Assembly (NCBI RefSeq): GCF_020091585.1
Contig: NZ_CP083582.1
Location: 124,001 to 188,000, forward strand
Direction: 5' to 3'
DNA from: Kovacikia minuta CCNUW1
Lineage (GTDB): Bacteria; Cyanobacteriota; Cyanobacteriia; Leptolyngbyales; Leptolyngbyaceae
DNA: 64,000 bases
The stretch's first letter is position 1. Each line of letters opens with the position of its first letter. The notes below the pieces were generated by a model that was not told the DNA's origin, made no database searches, and saw nothing but the letters and a program-made list of their open reading frames with translations. Below, in pieces: positions 46,939 to 56,630 of the stretch. The position numbers were made by a program, and so were the translations under genes.

Positions 46939-48567
46939 CTACCTGATTAATCGGTAAATGGTACTGGGTCCGCCATAGTAACCATCAAAATCGGTGTCGG
47001 ATTCCCACAAAAAACAGGCTCTTGAGGAGGAGTTGGAAAGGACGTGGTTGCAGTGATCATCCAGACCAATGCCGATGTGCGCCTCGCCACAGGCAATCAC
47101 CAGGTCACCTGCTTTTGCCTGATCTTTATCCACCGGTTGTCCCCGTCCCCCTTTCAGGGCATCCAGGAGAGCCGGGACGTAGTTGGGGTTATCCCCAAGG
47201 GGCGGAATGCCAGCCTTTTGTAGCACGCGGTTGACGGTCCAGGCACAGGCGTTATTGCCCCCATCGGGACCGTCGGCGGTGGACATGCCCCGGAGACTGG
47301 CGGCAGCAGCGACGATCGCCGCGTTGAGATCCCCTCCTCCAGGCTGGGGAGCAATTCCAGGGGCGATCGGTGGAATTGCAGGTTGACCATTGCTGCCAAG
47401 CAGTTCAACGTGGGGCGCGTAGGCAAACCAGGTATTGCGGTTTTCGGCTCCCAGTCCCTGGTTCAGGGTGACGTGAAAGTGATTATTATCGGCAGCAGCA
47501 TAGGCAAGTACCCCAAATGCCCTACCCCTGCTAACCCATACTTTCTGCGCATCGGGTAAGGATTGGGCAGGTTGGGGAACAAGTTTGAATTCAGTATCCT
47601 GACGGGTTTTGAGGGTTCCGGCAATTCCTACAGCGGAAGGGCTAACCGGGGCAACCGGGGCGATCGCACTTGTATACGCCAGGGACAGGGCTTCGTAGGG
47701 GCTTGCAGGTTGGGGGTTGGGGGTTGGGGGTTGGGGGTTGGGAACTGTGGAATAGAGGTTAGGGGTTGGGGGTTGGGGGTTGGGAGTTGGGAGTTGGGGG
47801 TTAAAAGCTGAAGGCTGAGGGTTGAAAGCTGGATCGGAGAGTTGACCATTGGGGGTTGGTTGGGAGAACAGGGTTTTATCCTGGACGATGCCCTGGGCTG
47901 ACTCCACATATTTCTCGATTTCCTGATCCTCCTTCAGTTGCTGCTTCATCAAGTCGGAGATGTAATTCTGAACATCGTTTTTGATGATGCTTTCGACCCG
48001 GCTGGCAAACAGCGAATAGCTTTTGGAGTGGGTGGTGCGTTTTTTAAGGACAGCAGCGGCTGGCTGCGGCTTCGCTTCTGGCTTGGGCGTTTCTGCTACC
48101 GGATAGGATTCCTGGGATCGAGTGCCAACCACAATGGTGTTGTACTGGTAGGGACCACTTAACTGAAGGTATTGCCAACCCTCTGCTTTCAGGTCTTCTG
48201 CCATCCGGCGGTAGTCACGCCAGCGATCGCCAAAGCGGCAGAATTCTTCGATCGCTGCGCTGACAGCAATGACCTGGCTGAGGGCAAAGGGAAGATAGGG
48301 AAACCAGCCCCGCAAATAGGGATTGTCGTTGTTTACCTGGAAATTAATCCCAACCAGGGCTGGCAGGGTAACCCCGCCAATGATGGTGGTCAGGCGGAGG
48401 CGGTAGTGCCAGCGGCGGCATTGGTCTGCCTTTTTGTCTGCCCAGATCACCTGATCGAGCCAGCGGCTTTTGAGCGCCTGTTTTTGCAAGTCGGGTAACT
48501 GCAATTGGTCAATCAGACTGCTCATTTCATCGCGCAGGTAGTCTGCGTAGGTATTTTTCTTAGCCAT
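46939..48567 (-). CDS. SLATT/DUF4231 membrane domain fused to CHAP/NlpC-like amidase
   Basis: The protein has 542 residues. The first 190 residues are nearly the same as in the downstream paralog (SLIDQLQLPDLQKQALKSRW; two membrane helices). Then a Pro-rich linker made by a heptanucleotide repeat, the same beta segment (TRQDTEFKL..QPAQS; NRNTWFAYAPHVELL), and a C-terminal CHAP/NlpC-like domain (Cys in NNACAWTVNRVLQKAG, His in GEAHIGIGLDDHC). This points to a cell-wall amidase or endopeptidase. Its ATG overlaps the TIR-WD40 stop by 8 nt, so translation is coupled to that gene. It is the middle gene of the three-gene operon. Confidence 0.85.
   Translation of the reverse strand: MAKKNTYADYLRDEMSSLIDQLQLPDLQKQALKSRWLDQVIWADKKADQCRRWHYRLRLTTIIGGVTLPALVGINFQVNNDNPYLRGWFPYLPFALSQVIAVSAAIEEFCRFGDRWRDYRRMAEDLKAEGWQYLQLSGPYQYNTIVVGTRSQESYPVAETPKPEAKPQPAAAVLKKRTTHSKSYSLFASRVESIIKNDVQNYISDLMKQQLKEDQEIEKYVESAQGIVQDKTLFSQPTPNGQLSDPAFNPQPSAFNPQLPTPNPQPPTPNLYSTVPNPQPPTPNPQPASPYEALSLAYTSAIAPVAPVSPSAVGIAGTLKTRQDTEFKLVPQPAQSLPDAQKVWVSRGRAFGVLAYAAADNNHFHVTLNQGLGAENRNTWFAYAPHVELLGSNGQPAIPPIAPGIAPQPGGGDLNAAIVAAAASLRGMSTADGPDGGNNACAWTVNRVLQKAGIPPLGDNPNYVPALLDALKGGRGQPVDKDQAKAGDLVIACGEAHIGIGLDDHCNHVLSNSSSRACFLWESDTDFDGYYGGPSTIYRLIR
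47708..47802. repeat. Heptanucleotide repeat inside the SLATT-amidase gene
   Basis: The plus strand shows GGTTGGG five times in a row from 47708, then a second block of about six variants to 47802. In protein terms this gives a repeated PNPQPPT-type linker. Seven is not a multiple of three, so gain or loss of one unit shifts the frame. Confidence 0.85.
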
Positions 48568-51500
48568 CGTCTTGCACCCGTAGGTTAGAGGAAGATTGGG
48601 GCAGTTGTCCCTTTGTCTGACAAAACTGTTGGATGTCTAAACGGGAGGTTCCAGCCTGGTTCTGAAGATAGTCCTGGGTCCAGGAGCAACCCTGTGCCAG
48701 CAGCTTATCAAGTTCACTGTAAAAATCCAGATTCCACAGGAGAACGTTGTGGTCTTCACTGGCGGTTGCCAGCACTTTGCCATTGGTGCTAAAGGCAACA
48801 TCACTGACCCGATCGCCATGCCCACGCAGGGTGGTAATCAACGTGCCGTCCCGCCGCCAAAGCTTCACAGTATGGTCATGGCTGGCAGTTGCTAGAAGTT
48901 GATCATCATTACTAAATCGGGCTGCAACCACACCGTCCTCATGCCCTCTGAGGGTCGTAATCAATGCCCCCTCTTTTGTCCAGAGCTTAGCGGTGCTGTC
49001 GTAGCTGCCCGTTAAAATTTGTTTGCCATCGTGGCTGAAGCTAACATCATATACCCATCCCTGGTGTCCATCCAGGGTAGTGAGCAGCTTTCCTTCCAGG
49101 GTCCAGAGCCGAATTCGATTGTCCCAGCCAGAGGTTGCCAGGGTGCGGCCATCGGGGCTGAAGTGAACAGTCAGGATGCCCTGTTTGAACTCGCGGAGGG
49201 TACGAACTGGGGTGCCGTCCGATCGCCAGAGCCGCACGGTTTGATCCGCACTGGCGGAAGCAATGAGCTGACCATTGGGACTAAATTCGGCATCATAAAC
49301 AGGACCGACATGTCCAGTCAGGGTCTTTAGCAGCTTGCCATCCCGATTCCACAGTTTGATGCTGTAGTCGGAGCTGCCAGACACCAGCTTTTGGCCATCA
49401 GGGCTAAAGCGCACTGACCAGATCACCGATTGGTGCCCCGTCAGGCGACGCAAGGGTTTTCCCTGCTGATCCCAGAGCCGTACCGTATCGTCTGCTCCCG
49501 CGGACGGCAAGGCGGGTACCATCGGGTGAAAATGCCACACTGTAGACGTTTGCCCGGTGGTCTTGCAGAGTCGCCAGTAGGGGACGGCGCAGTTGCCAGA
49601 TGCGGATGGTACGATCGCCGCCCACCGAAACGAGCCTGCCATTGGCTGGGTTGAAGGCAATCTGGCGCACCTGCCCACTGTGCCCAGACAAGGTGGACAT
49701 CAGCACACCATCCAGAGTCCAGAGTTTAATCGTTTTATCCCAACCCGCAGCCGCGATCGCCTTTCCGTCAGGAGTAAAGCGAGCATCATGGATCAGGGTT
49801 TCGGGGCCGCGAATGGTTTCCAGGGGGGTGCCGTCCCTTCGCCAGAGCCGGATGGTTTCATCCCAACTGCCCGACACAAGCCGCTGGCTATCCGGGCTAA
49901 AACTAACGCTCCTCACCTGGGCAGTATGACCGAGCAGCGTTTTGAGGGGTGATCCGTCCTTCTGCCACAGGCGCACGGTGCGATCGTCACTGGCGGAGGC
50001 GAGCAACTGCCCATCGGGGCTGAAGGACACCGATCGTACCGCCGCATCATGCCTGGTCAAAATTCTGAATGGGCGAGCGGGAAACCGTCCCGTTTTATCC
50101 TGCTGCCAGAGGCGAATCGTGCTGTCTTCGCTGCCTGCTGCCAGCATCTGCCCATTGGGGCTAAAGGCAAGACTGCTGATCGGCTCTCGACTTCCAGTTA
50201 GCACACTGGCTGCCCAATCATCTAGACGCCAGAGGGTAACACGCCCATTGGAGGCAGCCGTCGCCAGGAGTTTGCCATCCGGCGAAAACGTCACCGCTAA
50301 CATTTGACTATGATCCTGGGCTGGCAGGGTGCGGAGCAGGACTCCCCCCCATCCCCAGATCTTGACCGTCCCATCGGCACTGGCAGAGGCAATTCGCTTC
50401 CCATCGGGGCTAACGCTAACGCCCCAGATAATGCCCTCGTGCCCATGCAGGCGTTGCCGCTCTCGCACCCAAAACACTGCCTGTTGCAAGGCGGTCAACA
50501 CGGACGCCCGTAAATTCTGATCCGCCACCCCATCCCGCTGCACCTGAATTCCCGCGCCCATCGCTTCCAGGAGCGCATCAAACCCTCGATCGGACTGGAA
50601 CATTGCCTCTGAGCTGCGGGTCTGAGCCATAATTTTTTCCCGCTGTGCCCCCAGCCTGAGTCGATTTGCCTCGTGATATTGTTTAAGGGTAGTCAGGCCG
50701 AGGGCGATCGCCACCAGCGAAATCAGGCTAATAACGCCCAATCCCACCCGTTGCAGCCGTAGGGCCGATCGCTGTCGTTGGATTTCGGCAGCATTCGATG
50801 CGGTCACGTAGTCCCGTTGTAAGCGAGTCGGTTGGGGGGATTTATGCTCACTCTCTAACAGCCATTCCCGCACCTGTTTCAGCGTGCTTCCCCGGAGCAG
50901 CAAGCTTTCGTCCCGGTTCTTGCCGTCCCATTCGAGCGATCGCACCAGGAGCCAGGTATGGCTTTGTAGGTGGTCGGGGTCGGTATCTAGCGTTCGCAGC
51001 AGAACACTTAAATTGGCGTCAAAATCCCCCCCCTTCTGGTTAAAGTCGATCCACTGTACAGGTGCCAGAGCTGCCGGGAGATGGGTTGGGTTTATCGGCT
51101 GGTACAGCACCGTTACCATCCGTTTATTGAGTTGGGCGGCGTACTCTACCTCACTGGCGCAGTAGGGCGAGTTGACCGCACTCGGAGAAAGGATAAACAG
51201 GACATGGTTGGCACTTTCAATGCTGCGATAAATTTCCTGCTGAAAGTCTGCGCTGCCCGCTGCAATACTTTCCTGGTCAAACCAGGTTGTTTTGCCCTGA
51301 ATTTGCAGCGCATCATTTAAGCGTCGGGCAAATTCGGAATCCTTCCGGGAATAGGAAATAAATACATCCAGGGATACTCCGGAGGGTTGCCGCAAACTCT
51401 CCTGGATGAATTCTTCCTGTAACGGAATGGGGTGATACTGCGATCGCTGGCGGGCAATTTTTAACCATGCTTCGGCATGACGCAGGTTATACCCCCGCAA

Positions 51501-52679
51501 CAACATGCAGGGGTTCCGGTGTTGCCGCTCCCATTTGAGCGCTTTTGCCAGCAGAATTTTGTGTTCTTCATGGTAAACCGCATCCTGACGCAAAACTTTG
51601 ATCAGGCGGGCAGTATCTCGTTGATAGCGTTCTTCATTGGTGTTATCCGCAAAGTTAATAAACTGCAACTCTCGCAGTTCCGGTGGAATCAAATCCAGAT
51701 CAACGGGGCAAATCAGGAGGGGAATGATGCGTTTATTGAGGCTAAGGGCGTAGTTAATTTCCTGCTGACAATACCGGGATTGCAACGAATCAGGGGAAAT
51801 CAGATACACAACGTTGTCCGCTTCTTCAATCCCCTGGTCAATCATCCGCTGGAAGTCTGCCCCTGTTTTGATATCGCTGCGGCTGATCCAGAGGGTAAAG
51901 CCTTCTCGCAACAGGCTTTTGCGAAGCTGTTCCATGAATGCCCGATCCTTATCTGACCAGGATAGAAAAACCTGGGTCATCAGGTTATTGGCATTCTTGG
52001 TACTTTCCGTAATGTATTCACAGTGCAAATCGGTTGGCAGGCAGGGGGGCGCATCCTCAAGCGGGAAGCTGAGCCATTCTTCCGCCCGTTGGCGTTCTTC
52101 CCCTACTAGCAAAAAGCGGGTCTGTTTGTGGGTCCGTTCCCATTCCAGCGCTTTACTCAAAAAATGCGTGTGTTGCCGGACATAGGAGCGATCGCGCTCA
52201 AACACAGCCAGTAAGGCAGCCAGCGATCGCTCAAAATCATCAATCCCCTCCCGGAAGTAGACCCAGTTGATCTTCGCAATTTCGGGGTGCAGGTTCAGAA
52301 AGCAGGTATGGAACCCCTTCGCTGCGTAGGTTTCCCAATCTGCATCGGTGCCATTTGGATGCCGTTGCTGCCAGGTTTCCCGGTTGATCTGCTCCACATG
52401 CATCAGGGGAATGATGCGCTTGTTTAACTTCAAGGCGCGATCGATTTCCTTCGCACAGTAGGGAGAATGCACAGAGTGGGGAGAGATGATAAACAGGAAA
52501 TTATCCGCCCACTCGATTCCAGCATTGATTTGATTCTGATAATCAACCCCTAGCGGAATGTCGTCAAAATCAAACCAAACTTCTAAACCCTGCGCGACAA
52601 GACAATCGTTCAGCTTTTTGGCGAACGCCTTGCTGTCAGCCCTCCCATAGGAGATGAAGGCATCCTGAAAATGACTCAT
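48560..52679 (-). CDS. Triple-TIR, transmembrane, 14-WD-repeat protein (one apparent +1 frameshift)
   Basis: Rejoined the protein has about 1372 residues. TIR domains start near residues 5, 235 and 437; each keeps the Glu of the TIR NADase site in the form SPYC..E or SRYC..E (E78, E307, E510). Each TIR is followed by a similar linker (ALEWER, LLRG, AEAWL), so a unit of about 200 residues is triplicated. A single membrane helix lies near 645-665. Then 14 WD repeats follow, enough for two seven-blade propellers. Between repeats 8 and 9 the frame breaks; dropping the C at 49505 gives LASAGADDTVRLW and an open frame to 48560. The stop overlaps the next gene's ATG. It is probably a membrane-anchored sensor/NAD-linked signalling protein. 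Confidence 0.88.
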
Positions 52680-52945
52680 GGTAGAAATGCACGATCTGCT
52701 AGTGACGATTGCGCTTAAACACCTTAACGGTTCAAGCCATAAATCCTATGAACGATGAATGATGAAGTGCTGCCAACCCCAAACGTTTAGGTAGCCACTT
52801 CATTAATCCGCACACCGATGGTAAGACGAGGGCGAACAGAAGAAAACAGATGGATCACACATCAACACTGTTACGAAAGGTATCCCGTGAATATACGGAA
52901 TCCTTTGAAAACTGTAAATCCTTTGTCCGATTTTTTTTCAATTTC
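52680..52945. other. Promoter region of the TIR operon
   Basis: A 266-nt gap upstream of the TIR-WD40 gene. Plus-strand frames across it have no coding look. No operator or hairpin recognised. Confidence 0.35.
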
Positions 52946-53623
52946 TCACAAAAACTTATCTATCGCCTGCACGCAATTCTCCACGGAAGCCTTTTGGGTC
53001 ATCGCCTCAACCAGTGCTTCGTAGGCAGATTCCTGTTCCTGCAACAGGGTTTTGGCCTGGAGGATTGCCAACCGCTCTTTCTGCATTACTGCCGCAACGG
53101 GCAACCCCAGTTGGGTTAAAACGGCTCGTAGTTTCTGGCGATCGTCCCCGCCGCCTGCCACGTTGCCGTAAACGATTGTTTCCGCTGCAATCCCTGCCAT
53201 CCAGATCGTGCAATAGCGGTCAAGCAGTTGAGCCGAAAGTGTTCCTTGCTGAAGCTCAGCCTCGATCTCCTGCACATCAAAACGAACCCCACCATTCCCG
53301 GCATGCCCCTGCCGCATCGCTTCCCAGGCATTTAGGGCATAACCCGTAACGGGAATGCCCAACTGTTGAGCCACCAGAAAGTGCCCCGCCTCATGCCGCA
53401 CCACCCGATCGCGGTGCTGGGCAGAAAATCCAGCGAACCAATCTAGTAACAAGGTCGAACCCTGCCCCTGCCAGCTCCAGGTATCCAGCGCTGCCAACCC
53501 CAAGCAGCCAAAAGCTGCGATCGCCGGCACCATTGGTGACACATGCACAAACGGCCCCAACAGACTGGTAAAGGTGAACAGAGCAACGACAATGGCAACC
53601 AGATTTAGGGAGAGGGGGGACAT
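52946..53623 (-). CDS. M41-like membrane peptidase (HEAGH)
   Basis: The protein has 225 residues. Two hydrophobic segments open it (VAIVVALFTFTSLLGPFV and AIAAFGCLGLAALDTW). Then comes the zinc motif VVRHEAGHFLVAQQLGIPVTGY and a helical rest with AGIAAETIVYGNVAGGGDDR, the pattern of FtsH-type M41 peptidase domains, but no AAA ATPase is present. Such stand-alone, plastid/cyanobacterial FtsHi-like or Zn-protease-like proteins are known, with unclear role. It lies upstream of the TIR operon on the same strand, 266 nt away. Confidence 0.85.
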   Translation of the reverse strand: MSPLSLNLVAIVVALFTFTSLLGPFVHVSPMVPAIAAFGCLGLAALDTWSWQGQGSTLLLDWFAGFSAQHRDRVVRHEAGHFLVAQQLGIPVTGYALNAWEAMRQGHAGNGGVRFDVQEIEAELQQGTLSAQLLDRYCTIWMAGIAAETIVYGNVAGGGDDRQKLRAVLTQLGLPVAAVMQKERLAILQAKTLLQEQESAYEALVEAMTQKASVENCVQAIDKFL

Positions 53624-53629
53624 GGGGGT

Positions 53630-53805
53630 AGGGATGAGGGATGGGGGATGAAGGATGAATAATTCGGTAATGGGGAATCGGTAATGGGTTAATGGTTATT
53701 CATTGGTCATTCATTGGTCATTGGTTGCTGGAGAAATTTGCACCTACCACCTATCTTCTCTTCATCCCCCATCCCTCATCCCCCATCCTTTCTCCCATGC
53801 CCCCC
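53630..53805. repeat. Degenerate direct repeats between protease genes
   Basis: Short repeated words such as GGGGATGAAGGATG, GGTAATGGGGAATC / GGTAATGGGTTAATGG, ATTCATTGGTCATTCATTGG and CATCCCCCATCCCTCATCCC fill this gap. They look like slipped intergenic repeats. They also create a poorly supported C-terminal extension in the neighbouring carboxypeptidase (SQSTVNSGTGNSG...). Confidence 0.5.
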
Positions 53806-54600
53806 TCACTGTTCACTGTTGACTGTCCCACTATTCCCTGTCCCACTGTTGACTGTTGACTGATTCTGCCCTCCCCGCGCTTTGTAAAATGTTTTGAGGC
53901 TTTGAATATCGCCCACATAGCGCCAGTGCCAGGGTTCATAGTTAACCCCCTGCTTATTATTTTTAGGATAGGAAAGCTCAAAGCTGTAGTGGGCGGCGTT
54001 GGCTTTTAGCCACTGGTAGGCAGGTGTTCTGTCAAAACTGGGACTGAGGTTGGTCGCGGGAACATCCCCATCTCCAACATCGATCGCGTAGCCCGTGTGG
54101 TGCTCGCTATAACCGGGAGGAGCGCTAACCTTTGCCCGCTCCCTGGCATCCTGTCCTCGTTCGGCTTTTACCTCAAAGTAGAGATATTTTTGATCATCAA
54201 TCGAACGAAAGCCGGAGATGGGAACCAGGGAAATCCCTTCCTGCTGAGCGGCAGCAGCCATTTCCCGATATGCCTTTGCCGCCGCCTTACGCAGCTTAAT
54301 ACTGCCATCATCTACGATCGAAATCAGTTCCGATGCGGGAGCGGCTGGATAGGCGTAGAACCCCAGCAAGGTGTCGTCATAGGCTGCGGCAGCCGGAGAA
54401 GGAGATGCCGTTGTGGGGGCAGGGCTGGCAGTTGCCAGTGTCGCGTTTTGGCCGTGTTGCATCCGCAGGGAAAACAAAACGCCTGCCGCCAGAGCAGCGA
54501 CCCCCAGGGCAGACAGACAGACCGATACTACGACAAGATTGACAGACGACTTAGGTTTAGCCTTGGGAATTTCTCTGAGGGCAACAGGGATGTCATCCAT
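53806..54600 (-). CDS. M15-family D,D-carboxypeptidase (VanY type)
   Basis: The protein has 264 residues from the ATG at 54600; a longer frame to 54768 is less likely. One N-terminal membrane helix (VVVSVCLSALGVAALAAGVLF), a Thr/Ala/Pro-rich stretch, then the M15 core: SGFRSIDDQKYLYF, zinc ligands in SEHHTGYAIDVGD, and EPWHWRYVG. It trims the last D-alanine from peptidoglycan stems in the periplasm. The C-terminal Ser/Asn/Gly tail is encoded by intergenic-type repeat DNA. It is upstream of the M41-like gene on the same strand. Confidence 0.9.
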   Translation of the reverse strand: MDDIPVALREIPKAKPKSSVNLVVVSVCLSALGVAALAAGVLFSLRMQHGQNATLATASPAPTTASPSPAAAAYDDTLLGFYAYPAAPASELISIVDDGSIKLRKAAAKAYREMAAAAQQEGISLVPISGFRSIDDQKYLYFEVKAERGQDARERAKVSAPPGYSEHHTGYAIDVGDGDVPATNLSPSFDRTPAYQWLKANAAHYSFELSYPKNNKQGVNYEPWHWRYVGDIQSLKTFYKARGGQNQSTVNSGTGNSGTVNSEQ

Positions 54601-54905
54601 AGGGAGGTTGGGAACTTTTGGAGATTTTTCTGAAGTGTCTATCTTATCCAATCGTCCAACTCCTGCACTCAAAGCGACATTTAATATTACGAATTGTAGA
54701 CTAAGCCCATCAAGCGGAAACCGATTCAGCATTCCAGCCCGATCGCAGCCCTCACCCAAACGCCACACATTTTAACTGAAGAATCCAGAATTCAGGAGCC
54801 AGAATCCAGAATAGCGAATTCTTCCCCCTCCTAACCCTTTCACTTCTGCCCCCTTCACTTCTGACCCCTGCCTCCTGATTTCTTGTCTGCCCTATCTCAG
54901 CAACC

Positions 54906-55832
54906 ATGACCCATTCAAACCTCTTACTCGTTTATCTCCCCCTCATTGGCTGGACTGCAACCGGATGGGTGTTGGGGCGTTTACTGCCACCAGTCGCGCC
55001 AGTCTATCTGGGTCGGTTCCTTTTTTGGATCGGTGTACCCGTCGGAATCGTAGCATTTCTACGCCACACGAAACTGACCTTTTCCCTCTGGATTGCGCCT
55101 GCCGTCGCATGGACAGCCATTCTTACTGGGATTGGGTTAGCCTGGTGGATGTTGCAGGGTTGGCAGCGTTCACGCCCCTGGAGCAGACAAACCCAGGGCA
55201 GCTTTTTGCTGGCATCAATGGTGGGAAACACGGGCTACATTGGTTACCCAGTTTCCCTGGCGCTGGTAGGACCGCACTACTTTGCCTGGGCGGTGTTTTA
55301 TGACCTACTGGGGTCTACATTAGGGGCTTACGGACTGGGAGTTGCCCTGGCATCACGGATGGGTGGGATGGAGCAAAGCACGCGTCAAAATCCGCTGCTG
55401 ATACTGGTCAAAAATCCTGCCCTGTGGAGCTTTGGGTTGGGAATACTGGGACGAAACCTGCCACTACCCACGATCGTGGAAATCAGCCTGACCCGTTTCG
55501 CCTGGTTTGCCGTTTCGCTATCGCTAATTCTGGTTGGGATGCGCCTCAGCCAACTATCTTCACTGAGAAACTTCAAGCCAGCCATCCTGAGTGTGGGCAT
55601 CAAAATGCTGCTGGTGCCCCTGGCGATCGGAATTATTCTGCGGCTCTGCGGCATTACAGGGCTAATGCATCGGGTTCTCCTGCTCCAGATGGCAATGCCG
55701 CCTGCCTTTGCGACCCTCGTCATCTCCGAAGCCTATGAACTCGACCCAGAGTTTGCGGTTACGGCATTAGTAACCGGCAGCCTGGGGCTGTTTATTACAT
55801 TACCTTTATGGCTCTGGTTGTTCGGAATCTAA
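54906..55832 (+). CDS. AEC-family (auxin efflux carrier type) transporter
   Basis: The protein has 308 residues with ten membrane segments. AEC features: LPLIGWTATGWVLGRLLPP at the start, SMVGNTGYIGYPVSLALVG in the middle, and LLQMAMPPAFATLVISEAY at the end. It probably transports small organic anions or malate-like compounds. Its stop overlaps the end of the next, convergent gene by 4 nt. Confidence 0.9.
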   Translation: MTHSNLLLVYLPLIGWTATGWVLGRLLPPVAPVYLGRFLFWIGVPVGIVAFLRHTKLTFSLWIAPAVAWTAILTGIGLAWWMLQGWQRSRPWSRQTQGSFLLASMVGNTGYIGYPVSLALVGPHYFAWAVFYDLLGSTLGAYGLGVALASRMGGMEQSTRQNPLLILVKNPALWSFGLGILGRNLPLPTIVEISLTRFAWFAVSLSLILVGMRLSQLSSLRNFKPAILSVGIKMLLVPLAIGIILRLCGITGLMHRVLLLQMAMPPAFATLVISEAYELDPEFAVTALVTGSLGLFITLPLWLWLFGI

Positions 55833-56293
55833 CCCACCCAACTCACATCTCCATCGGAGGTATTGACAGACGGGAGCGGCTTAGAAATGGGAATATCGCG
55901 TCTGCCGGATTGTTTATTTTCTTCTGATACAGCGGTGGTAGATAAAGAACCCGCCCGCAAAGCAGGGGTACCCGCATTTAGAGGGTCACTCTGATGCAGG
56001 GTTCTGTCTTGCCTGAGGGTTGTATTGCGCGCCTGGTCACGTTTTGCTATCTGTTGTTGCTCAGGCAACACCACTTTTTTCATCAGATACTCGATGGTCT
56101 GTTGCTTGACCCAACCTCGCGCTGCCAAAATCTCTCCAAACCGCATTCCTGTCAGCTTTTGATCGTTGAGTGCCACATCTACTTGACCGGGGGTTAACAA
56201 TCCTGCCTCTACCAGATAACCACCCAGACGCTTGCGATTGGATGCGGGGTTGGGTTCAGATGTAGATGGACTGCGATCGCTAAAATCACGCAT
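55829..56293 (-). CDS. Short MshEN-like protein
   Basis: The protein has 154 residues. Residues about 22-75 (LGGYLVEAGLLTPGQVDVAL, then FGEILAARGWVKQQTIEYL) follow the pattern of the GspE N-terminal/MshEN domain, which binds c-di-GMP in some type II secretion and pilus ATPases. The rest is disordered, rich in Ser/Gln/Arg. It lacks an ATPase. It could be a c-di-GMP reader or an adaptor; the ligand residues cannot be judged by eye. Confidence 0.65.
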   Translation of the reverse strand: MRDFSDRSPSTSEPNPASNRKRLGGYLVEAGLLTPGQVDVALNDQKLTGMRFGEILAARGWVKQQTIEYLMKKVVLPEQQQIAKRDQARNTTLRQDRTLHQSDPLNAGTPALRAGSLSTTAVSEENKQSGRRDIPISKPLPSVNTSDGDVSWVG

Positions 56294-56630
56294 TTCTAGC
56301 CTCAGGAAAAATCAGGGTTTCGACAGTAGATGTAGATGCAAAAACCACGCAACAGAAAGCATCTGTGCGGAAACTTAGGGTTAGAAATAACCACTGCTTA
56401 ATTGAAAATGACCTTGATGATGAGTGATTGCGCTTCTATCTAATCTCGCCGAGTCTAAGCTTTACCTTAAAGCCATCAATCAGTGGTAAAACCACTGAGA
56501 CAACTACTTGAAAGCAGTGATTCAGAATTAACAGGGACACGTATTCGGTTATTCTGTTTCAGTATATCAACAGAAACACGGAAACTTCATCCTCGCTTTT
56601 CTAGCCCCCACCCTCCCACTCCCCTATTGC
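56294..56630. other. Gap between MshEN-like and phosphoribosyltransferase genes
   Basis: A 337-nt gap; upstream region of the MshEN-like gene at its left end. No gene or element was recognised. It has two small inverted runs around 56490 (AGTGGTAAAACCACT). Confidence 0.4.

Noticed and set aside
47708-47802. Heptamer block as a CRISPR or intergenic repeat
   Set aside because: It has no spacers and lies in an open coding frame.
53630-53805. Possible CRISPR or tandem array
   Set aside because: Repeats are short, uneven and without fixed-length spacers.
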